Shown here: in pieces, positions 1 to 4,679 of the stretch
Position numbering within the stretch: position 1 is the first letter of the stretch
Layout of the letters: every line of letters begins with the position of its first letter
Origin: Endomicrobiia bacterium
GTDB lineage: Bacteria; Elusimicrobiota; Endomicrobiia; Endomicrobiales; Endomicrobiaceae
Assembly: GCA_009782015.1 (NCBI GenBank)
Contig: WQUP01000116.1
Location: forward strand, 1 to 5,121
Length of the DNA: 5,121 bases
Reading direction: 5' to 3'
Position numbers and translations under genes: made by a program
The notes under the pieces: generated by a model
What the model was told of the DNA's origin: nothing
What the model saw: only the letters and a program-made list of their open reading frames with translations
Databases searched by the model: none

Positions 1-330
1 GCAAACGACTACGTTTACAGGCATCTCCATAAAGCCGCCGAGCGCATGGAAGAGCTTGCGGCAAAATTTCCGGACGCTTCGGGCGTTTTGGAAAGAACTT
101 TAAACCAGGCTGCAAGAGAGCTTCTGCTCGCGCAGTCGTCGGACTGGGCTTTCATAATGACTACCGGCACAATGGTCGAGTACGCCGAAAAACGCACAAA
201 AGACCATTTGGTAAATTTTATGAACCTTTACGGGCAGATCAATTCTAACTCGATCGACGAAGGTTATTTGAAAGATTTGGAAAGCAAAAACAATATATTC
301 CCCGGCATAAATTACAGGGTTTACAAATAG
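1..330 (+). CDS. GH57 1,4-alpha-glucan branching enzyme, C-terminal end (partial)
   Basis: This is the last 109 codons of a gene that starts left of the window; the frame is open from base 1 and stops at TAG 328-330. The protein matches the C-terminal helical domain of family-57 branching enzymes (DUF1957/AmyC type). Recognisable pieces are NDYVYRHLHKAAERM at the very start, then LNQAARELLLAQSSDWAFIM, a TGTMVEYA segment, and an ending with NNIFPGINYRVY. These enzymes cut alpha-1,4 glucan and rejoin it as alpha-1,6 branches during glycogen synthesis in the cytoplasm. The catalytic Glu and Asp lie in the missing N-terminal barrel, so activity cannot be judged. An ATG at 46 is internal and is not the start. 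The next gene begins 75 nt downstream after a hairpin-forming repeat. The family is clear to me from remembered motifs; alpha-amylase-like GH57 relatives share the domain, so the exact substrate is less certain. Confidence 0.87.
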   Translation, partial: ANDYVYRHLHKAAERMEELAAKFPDASGVLERTLNQAARELLLAQSSDWAFIMTTGTMVEYAEKRTKDHLVNFMNLYGQINSNSIDEGYLKDLESKNNIFPGINYRVYK

Positions 331-334
331 TTGT

Positions 335-384
335 GCCTATTGCGGCGGGACATTGTCGGGACATTGTCCCCGAGCCGCAATGGC
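335..384. repeat. Small inverted repeat with an internal 11-bp tandem repeat
   Basis: The 8-bp arms ATTGCGGC (339-346) and GCCGCAAT (374-381) are perfect complements. GCC (335-337) and GGC (382-384) extend the stem past one bulged T. The loop holds two tandem copies of GGGACATTGTC (347-357 and 358-368); the second copy with its trailing C's can also fold on itself as GGACA-T-TGTCC. There is no T-run after the stem, so it is not a standard intrinsic terminator. It occupies most of the gap between the branching enzyme and the HD-GYP gene. It could slow transcription, protect the upstream mRNA end, or simply be a small dispersed repeat. Confidence 0.6.
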
Positions 385-405
385 AAATAAGGTTAAAGGG
401 TTTTT

Positions 406-1644
406 ATGAACGAGATTGCATACATAATTTTTGGATTTCTTCTTCTCGTTTTGCTCGTGTGGGTGGAGTTTAACCGCCGGCGCGCCAGAGCAAGCGAAGA
501 GGCTTCCCAGCTTTTGATTTCAAAGCTTGACGACAAACTGCAGTCAAACTCGCTGGACTTGGACAATCTTCTCGTCATGCTTGTCGGTTTGCACGAGTTC
601 GGCATGACGGCCACGGGAATAATAAGCAAAGAAGAGCTTGCGGAATCCGTGATAAACGTCGCCTGCAAACTTATCCGCTCCGAAGCCGCCTCGCTTATGC
701 TTATAGACAAAGATGACAACGAGCTTTATATTGCCGCATCAAGAGGTTTTCCGGCGGAGATAGCCCAGACTGTGAGGATAAAAATCGGCGACGGAATCGC
801 CGGAAAAGTGGCGCATACCGGAAAGCCGATTTTTGTCGAAGACATAGAGTCGGACATAAGGTTTTTAAAGACGAATACGCCGCACAGATACGACTCAAAA
901 TCTTTTATATGCGTGCCGCTCAGGGTGAAAAATAACGTCGTCGGCGTTTTAAACATCAACGCGACGCGGGAAATAAGAAGTTTTGAAGACAGAGACGTGC
1001 GCCTTATGACGATACTTGCCGATCAGGCCGCGATGACGCTTGAAAATATAGAACTTTACAACAATCTTCAGGACTTTTACTTTGAAATGATACAGACTCT
1101 GGCAAGAGCCATCGACGCGAAAGACTCATACACTTACGATCACGCCGACAGGGCGCGCCATTACGCAAAACAGATTGCCGAAAAGATGTATCTTCCGCAG
1201 GCGATAATAAGGCACGTCGAATACGCGGCGCTCATGCACGATATCGGCAAAATAGGAATAGAAGAGCACATTTTAAGAAAGCCCGGAAAGCTTACCCAGG
1301 AAGAAGTTGAAGTCATAAAAAAACATCCGACAATAGGAAACAAAATAATATCGCCGGTAACGTTTCTCGCGCCCGTCGCGCCTATGGTTTTGTATCATCA
1401 GGAGTGGTATAACGGCGGCGGGTATCCCGAAGGTCTTGCAGGGGAAGAGATTCCGCTCGGCTCAAGAATAGTCGCCGTGATAGACGCTTATGACGCGATG
1501 ACTTCCGACAGACCGTACAGAAAAGCGCTCCCGAAAGAGTTTGCGATTTCGGAGCTCAAAAAAGGCGCCGGCACGCAGTTCGATCCGAGCGTAGTCGATA
1601 TATTCGTAAATATTCTGCAGGAAGAAAATACTAATTTAAACTAA
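406..1644 (+). CDS. Membrane-anchored GAF/HD-GYP protein, probable cyclic-di-GMP phosphodiesterase
   Basis: The 412-residue protein has one N-terminal hydrophobic segment (about residues 5-20) followed by RRR, which suggests a single membrane anchor with the rest in the cytoplasm. A GAF sensor domain spans about 72-218 (IGDGIAGKVAHTGKP at 127-141 and ICVPLRVKNNVVGVLNI at 168-184 are typical). The HD-GYP domain spans about 223-405. It shows H246, the HD pair H278-D279 inside HDIGKIG, H307, H331, GYP at 339-341 and the D360-AYDAMTSDRPYR block. HD-GYP domains hydrolyse cyclic-di-GMP to pGpG or GMP. The usual HHE before GYP reads HQE here (Q332), and Y242 stands four residues before H246, where trinuclear HD-GYP enzymes carry Glu; I infer a two-metal site. 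The GAF ligand is unknown. The start ATG has AAAGGG (395-400) 5 nt upstream. Stop TAA is followed at once by a large inverted repeat. Confidence 0.92.
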   Translation: MNEIAYIIFGFLLLVLLVWVEFNRRRARASEEASQLLISKLDDKLQSNSLDLDNLLVMLVGLHEFGMTATGIISKEELAESVINVACKLIRSEAASLMLIDKDDNELYIAASRGFPAEIAQTVRIKIGDGIAGKVAHTGKPIFVEDIESDIRFLKTNTPHRYDSKSFICVPLRVKNNVVGVLNINATREIRSFEDRDVRLMTILADQAAMTLENIELYNNLQDFYFEMIQTLARAIDAKDSYTYDHADRARHYAKQIAEKMYLPQAIIRHVEYAALMHDIGKIGIEEHILRKPGKLTQEEVEVIKKHPTIGNKIISPVTFLAPVAPMVLYHQEWYNGGGYPEGLAGEEIPLGSRIVAVIDAYDAMTSDRPYRKALPKEFAISELKKGAGTQFDPSVVDIFVNILQEENTNLN

Positions 1645-1777
1645 AGAGTGAAGAGTGGAGAGTGAGGAGTGAAGATACGGCGTTCCCTCACCCCTTGCGG
1701 GAGAGGGACAAGCGAAGCTTGAGGGTGAGGGGTTGCCTTTGCCGTATCTTCACTCCTCACTCCCCACTCTTCACTCT
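1645..1777. repeat. Heptamer-armed inverted-repeat element, copy 1 (MITE-like, 133 bp)
   Basis: Arms of 37 bp at 1645-1681 and 1741-1777 are complementary at 36 of 37 positions. The outer 28 bp of each arm is four 7-bp units. The left units AGAGTGA, AGAGTGG, AGAGTGA, GGAGTGA are at 1645-1672 and the right-arm complements at 1750-1777. The inner flank of the arm (GATACGGC on the left) is not heptameric. The 59-bp core has a second stem, CCCTCACCC (1685-1693) with GGGTGAGGG (1723-1731), capped by a tight hairpin CAAGC-GAA-GCTTG (1709-1721). The element starts directly after the HD-GYP stop codon and ends 10 nt before the rsmI start. It has no coding capacity, no clear target duplication and no T-run. 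If transcribed it would make a very stable RNA cruciform between the two genes. Confidence 0.9.
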
Positions 1778-1787
1778 GATTTTACAT

Positions 1788-2471
1788 ATGAGCGGAACTT
1801 TATATATAGTGCCAACGCCGATAGGCAATTTGGAAGACATAACTTTAAGGGCTTTGCGGGTATTGAAAGAGTGCGATTTGATCGCGTGCGAAGATACCCG
1901 GCAGAGCCTTAAACTTTTGACGCATTTCGGTATATCAAAGCCCTTGGTGAGTTTTTACTCTTACAACCAGCAGCACAGGCTGCCGCAGATAATAAATAAA
2001 CTTTTGGACGGGCAGAAAGTCGCCCTGATTTCCGACGGCGGCACTCCGGCGATTTCCGATCCCGGATATATTTTGGTCAAAGAAGCTGTTGATAAAGGAA
2101 TAAAAACCGAGCCGCTTCCCGGCGCAAACGCGGTGATTACGGCGTTGGTAGGCTCGGCGCTGCCGACGGACGGATTTATATTCTGCGGTTTTTTAAAAAG
2201 AAAGCCCGGAAAGATGAAAAAAGAGCTCGCGGAATTTATGAACCTCGGCAAGACAATTGTTTTTTACGAATCTCCTCACAGGATTTTAAAAACCGTCGAG
2301 CTTTGCCTTGAAGTGTTCGGCGAAAACGCAAAGATATGCCTTGCCAGAGAAATCACAAAAAAGTTCGAAGAGTTTATAAGAGGAAGCGCGAGAGAGGTCT
2401 TGGAGAACATAAAAAGCAGGGGAGAGCTGTTGGGCGAGTTCGTGGTTTTAGTTTACCCTGACAGTAATTAA
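1788..2471 (+). CDS. rsmI: 16S rRNA (cytidine-1402-2'-O)-methyltransferase RsmI
   Basis: RsmI uses S-adenosylmethionine to methylate the ribose of C1402 in the decoding centre of 16S rRNA. The 227-residue protein shows the family motifs in order: VPTPIGNLEDIT (8-19), ACEDTR (33-38), SDGGTPAISDPG (82-93, the SAM-binding loop), PLPGANA (109-115), FYESPHR (159-165) and AREITKKFEEFIRG (186-199). It ends just after GEFVVLVY, so it lacks the roughly 45-60-residue C-terminal extension of longer members such as the 286-residue E. coli protein; the methyltransferase core is intact. I chose ATG 1788 because homology begins within a few residues of it. The frame stays open upstream to a GTG at 1662, but that 42-codon stretch is encoded by the repeat element. 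No Shine-Dalgarno is visible before 1788 (the upstream 20 nt are pyrimidine-rich repeat arm and GATTTTACAT). The stop codon lies inside the next repeat. Confidence 0.93.
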   Translation: MSGTLYIVPTPIGNLEDITLRALRVLKECDLIACEDTRQSLKLLTHFGISKPLVSFYSYNQQHRLPQIINKLLDGQKVALISDGGTPAISDPGYILVKEAVDKGIKTEPLPGANAVITALVGSALPTDGFIFCGFLKRKPGKMKKELAEFMNLGKTIVFYESPHRILKTVELCLEVFGENAKICLAREITKKFEEFIRGSAREVLENIKSRGELLGEFVVLVYPDSN

Positions 2472-2564
2472 TAGTTAATAGTGAATAGTTAATAGTTTTG
2501 GAGCGGCTTCGCCGCGGTATTTAGTGTTTGCCGTTAACTATTCACTATTCACTATTAATTATTA
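2466..2564. repeat. AT-rich heptamer-armed inverted-repeat element between rsmI and argC
   Basis: The core arms 2466-2492 and 2534-2560 are complementary at 26 of 27 positions. The left arm is a run of TAATAGT-type heptamers (TAATAGT, TAATAGT, GAATAGT, TAATAGT at 2469-2496). The right arm holds the complements ACTATTC, ACTATTC, ACTATTA and a degenerate fourth unit (2537-2564). In the phase of the other elements the unit reads ATAGTKA, one base away from AGAGTGA at position 2. The core contains a GC-rich hairpin GCGGC-TTC-GCCGC (2503-2515) in otherwise AT-rich sequence. The rsmI stop codon TAA (2469-2471) is part of the first heptamer. The argC ribosome site (AAAGGAG, 2576-2582) lies just outside the right arm. 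Confidence 0.88.
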
Positions 2565-2588
2565 ACTTGACGTTAAAAGGAGTTTGCA

Positions 2589-3611
2589 ATGCTCAAAGCT
2601 GGCATCGTCGGCATAACCGGCTACACCGGAGAAATGCTGTTAAAGATTTTATCAAAACATCCTGACGTGAAAATAACCGGTTTGTACGGCAGGAGCGCCG
2701 CGGAAACGAAAGACTTGAAAGATGTTTATCCGCAGTTTGCCAAACTCAATTTAAAAGTTGAGGCTCTGGATGCGGATAAAATAAAGGCTGCTTGCGACGT
2801 CGTTTTTCTCGCATTGCCGCACGCTGTGGCTTTTGAAGTTGTCCCGCAGCTTTTAAAAGCCGGAGTAAAAGTTATCGATTTGTCCGCCGATTTCAGGCTT
2901 AAGGATTCCGCGGTTTATGAAAAGTGGTATAAAGTAAACCACACCGCAAAAGAGTACATAAAAGACGCGGTTTACGGCATATCGGAACTGAACGCAGACG
3001 CTGTAAAACAAGCAAAGCTTGTCGCAAATCCGGGATGTTATCCGACGACCGTTCTTCTTGGCTGCGCTCCTGCAATAAAAAACGGAACGATAGATTTAAA
3101 AGACATTGTCATAGATTCAAAAAGCGGCCCGTCTGGCGCAGGCAGGAAAAGCACGGAAGAGTATTTTGCAAAAGAGCATCCGAATTGCAGGGCTTACGCC
3201 ATAGCCGGAGGGCACAGGCATATCCCCGAAATCGAACAGGGTTTAAAATGGCTTTCCGGAAACGATGTTGTAATCAGCTTTACGCCGCATATAATTCCGG
3301 TTGAAACCGGAATGCTTTCGACCATTTACGTAAATATTAAAAAGAAAATAACCACCGCGGACGCAGTTGCGTCCTATAAAGAGTTTTACAAAAGCAAGCC
3401 TTTTGTAAAAGTTTTTGACGAGGGAGTTCTCCCGGGAATAAAAGACACGTTAAATACGAATTACTGCGAGATCGCCGTAAAAGTCGATGAAAGGACAAAC
3501 AAACTGATAATTATTTCCGTAATAGACAATTTGATGAAAGGCGCAAGCGGCCAGGCAGTTCAAAATATGAACATTATGTTCGGTTTGACGGAAACCGAAG
3601 GACTGGTATAA
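2589..3611 (+). CDS. argC: N-acetyl-gamma-glutamyl-phosphate reductase (ArgC)
   Basis: ArgC catalyses the third step of arginine biosynthesis, the NADPH-dependent reduction of N-acetylglutamyl-5-phosphate to the semialdehyde, in the cytoplasm. The 340-residue length is normal. The N-terminal Rossmann fold opens with [14 protein letters not shown] (4-17). The catalytic Cys is C150 in [13 protein letters not shown] (146-158). [13 protein letters not shown] (177-189) is the conserved substrate loop. [12 protein letters not shown] (208-219) carries the family's catalytic His. [18 protein letters not shown] and the late [18 protein letters not shown] complete the C-terminal domain. ATG 2589 is supported by a strong AAAGGAG 6 nt upstream. 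It is the first arg gene here; argJ follows about 1.07 kb later with a Sel1 gene and a 257-bp repeat between them, instead of the more usual adjacent argC-argJ. No clear ArgR box is seen. Confidence 0.97.
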   Translation: MLKAGIVGITGYTGEMLLKILSKHPDVKITGLYGRSAAETKDLKDVYPQFAKLNLKVEALDADKIKAACDVVFLALPHAVAFEVVPQLLKAGVKVIDLSADFRLKDSAVYEKWYKVNHTAKEYIKDAVYGISELNADAVKQAKLVANPGCYPTTVLLGCAPAIKNGTIDLKDIVIDSKSGPSGAGRKSTEEYFAKEHPNCRAYAIAGGHRHIPEIEQGLKWLSGNDVVISFTPHIIPVETGMLSTIYVNIKKKITTADAVASYKEFYKSKPFVKVFDEGVLPGIKDTLNTNYCEIAVKVDERTNKLIIISVIDNLMKGASGQAVQNMNIMFGLTETEGLV

Positions 3612-3615
3612 AAGC

Positions 3616-3872
3616 AGAGTGAAGAGTGGAGAGTGAGGAGTGAAGATACGGCGCAAAGCCGTTGTCTTTGTTGTCATACCGGTGAAAACCGGTATCCATT
3701 TTGTCGTTAAAAGACTCAATGAATGGAAATTATTCCCAGTAAAAATGGATTCCCCCGTATTAAGACCTTACGGGGCAGGCTCGTTAGAGGAATAAAAACA
3801 CACTAACAAGCACGGAATGACAAATAAAAGCCTTTGTCGTATCTTCACTCTCCACTCTTCAATCTTCACTCT
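3616..3872. repeat. Heptamer-armed inverted-repeat element, copy 2 (257 bp, composite core)
   Basis: The left arm 3616-3652 is identical, base for base, to the left arm of the 1645 element, and identity runs one base further. The right arm 3836-3872 complements it at 32 of 37 positions. It still shows four clean heptamers: TCACTCT, CCACTCT, TCAATCT, TCACTCT (3845-3872). Some of the mismatches fall at the heptamer positions that vary between units. The core shares nothing obvious with the core of the 1645 element and instead holds a second inverted-repeat element (3671-3823). The element starts 4 nt after the argC stop and ends 17 nt before the Sel1 gene. TATAAA occurs on both sides (3607-3612 and 3876-3881), a weak candidate target duplication. 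Confidence 0.9.
3671..3823. repeat. Nested inverted-repeat element inside the 3616 repeat
   Basis: The ends match in inverted orientation: TTGTCATACCGGTG at 3671-3684 against TTGTCATTCCGTG read on the minus strand from 3823 to 3811. Inside the left end is a perfect 8-bp hairpin with a GAAA loop, ATACCGGT-GAAA-ACCGGTAT (3676-3695). This is followed by ATCCATTTT (3694-3702), which recurs inverted as AAAATGGAT (3742-3750). The right half contains a further stem CCCCGTA (3753-3759) with TACGGGG (3769-3775). So each end is a short hairpin module beside ATCCATTTT, with extra sequence added in the right half. The 20-bp left hairpin has the same ATnCC...GGnAT layout as the dRS3 repeats known from Neisseria; I note the resemblance only. 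No open reading frame here looks real. Confidence 0.72.
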
Positions 3873-3889
3873 TTTTATAAAGGTGCCAT

Positions 3890-4582
3890 ATGAAATCAAA
3901 AGCTTTAGCAATTGTGATTGCGGTGATATTTTTATTTGCTTCGGGTACAGTTTCGGCGAAAGGCATAAATCCAGATTCCGAAGAAGACGTTGCGGAGCTC
4001 AAAGCCGACGCAGAAAGCGGCGACAGGGGAGCACAGTATGAGCTCAGCATGGTTTACACTTTCAAGCAGGACAGCGAGAACGCTCTTAAATGGCTGACAA
4101 AGTCGGCTGAAAACGGATTTGGAAAAGCCCAATATACTCTCGGCAATTTGTATTACACCGGCAGCAGCGCCGTTAAGAAAGATTATGAAAAAGCTATAAA
4201 ATGGCTTGAAGCTTCAAAAGAGAGCGCATATAAAGGCGCGAAAGCCGATGAGCTGATAGCCTCTGCAAAGCAAAAGCTTGAAAACCAAAAAAATGCAGCT
4301 GTCGCAAAAAAGAACGCTGCGCAGGAAGCAAAGAAAAAAGCCGCAGCGCAAGCCGCAATAAAAGCAAAAGAAGCGGCTGAAACCGCAAAAAAAGCCGCAG
4401 CTGAAGCTGCCGTAAAAGCCGAAAAGGCGGCAAGAGAGTCTGCTGAGGCCTCGGCTGAAGCCGCGAAAAAAGCAGCCGAACTGGCCGCAGCAAAAGCCGA
4501 AGAGGAAGCAAAAAAAGCTGCGGAAGCGTCAAAGAGCATATTCCAGAAAATTAAAGAAAAAGTGTTAAGTTATTTTGAGTAA
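3890..4582 (+). CDS. Secreted Sel1-repeat protein with long Ala/Lys/Glu-rich helix
   Basis: The 230-residue protein starts with a signal peptide: MKSK, a hydrophobic core to about residue 19, and a likely signal peptidase I site after VSA (23). Two Sel1-like repeats follow: about 39-76 (ESGDRGAQYELSMVY ... NALKWLTKSAENG) and 77-124 (GKAQYTLGNLYYTG ... DYEKAIKWLEAS). Sel1 repeats are paired helices that bind other proteins. Residues about 126-213 are almost only Ala, Lys and Glu with a few Gln/Ser, giving a long single helix or coiled coil similar in composition to the TolA stalk. The tail KSIFQKIKEKVLSYF (215-229) is an amphipathic helix. I infer a periplasmic scaffold or envelope-spanning protein; no enzyme motif is present and no specific name is justified. 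The start is fixed by the signal peptide and by AAAGGTG (3879-3885), 4 nt upstream. It sits between argC and argJ without an evident functional link to either. Confidence 0.85.
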   Translation: MKSKALAIVIAVIFLFASGTVSAKGINPDSEEDVAELKADAESGDRGAQYELSMVYTFKQDSENALKWLTKSAENGFGKAQYTLGNLYYTGSSAVKKDYEKAIKWLEASKESAYKGAKADELIASAKQKLENQKNAAVAKKNAAQEAKKKAAAQAAIKAKEAAETAKKAAAEAAVKAEKAARESAEASAEAAKKAAELAAAKAEEEAKKAAEASKSIFQKIKEKVLSYFE

Positions 4583-4626
4583 AGGCGGTCGGCAGCAGCG
4601 GCGTCTCGGGTGTTTTTTTCGTTAAT

Positions 4627-4638
4627 GACTTTAAAGTC
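4627..4638. promoter_or_regulatory. 12-bp perfect palindrome upstream of argJ
   Basis: GACTTTAAAGTC is a perfect palindrome in the 97-nt gap between the Sel1 gene and argJ. TTAAAGT occurs again at 4641-4647, ten bases after its first copy. The site lies 41 nt before the argJ start, a sensible place for an operator. It does not match the ArgR box consensus I know (TGAAT-wwww-ATTCA), so the binding protein, if any, is unknown. It could be chance in AT-rich sequence. Confidence 0.25.
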
Positions 4639-4679
4639 CTTAAAGTTTCCGGGACAGAGCAAATCGGGAGAAAAATAAA

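Noticed and set aside
1645..1777. CRISPR-like short direct repeats
   Set aside because: Units are 7 bp, tandem without spacers, and arranged as inverted arms; no cas genes are present.
1662..1787. Upstream GTG start giving a 269-residue RsmI
   Set aside because: The extra 42 residues are encoded wholly by the repeat element. RsmI homology starts within a few residues of ATG 1788. Similar peptide strings (RIFTxHS) appear wherever the heptamer arms are translated.
2466..2588. ArgR box or promoter in the AT-rich arms upstream of argC (GTGAATAGTTAAT-like, TTGCCG at 2528)
   Set aside because: The resemblance to the ARG box is partial and is explained by the heptamer units. TTGCCG has no good -10 at 16-18 bp, and TTGACG at 2567 is too close to the start codon.
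3817..4041. Small + strand open frame across the right arm of the 3616 element
   Set aside because: It overlaps the signal peptide region of the Sel1 gene in another frame and its N-terminus is translated repeat.
4183..4539. Antisense open frames of 118 and 112 codons, very rich in Ala/Ser/Phe or Leu/Arg
   Set aside because: They are the reverse reading of the Ala/Lys/Glu stalk of the Sel1 protein. The composition follows directly from GCN/AAR codons, there is no ribosome site, and no family features are present.
4583..4620. Possible intrinsic terminator after the Sel1 gene (seven T's at 4613-4619)
   Set aside because: The G-rich sequence before the T-run lacks a convincing complementary arm; only a short stem with several G-U pairs can be drawn.
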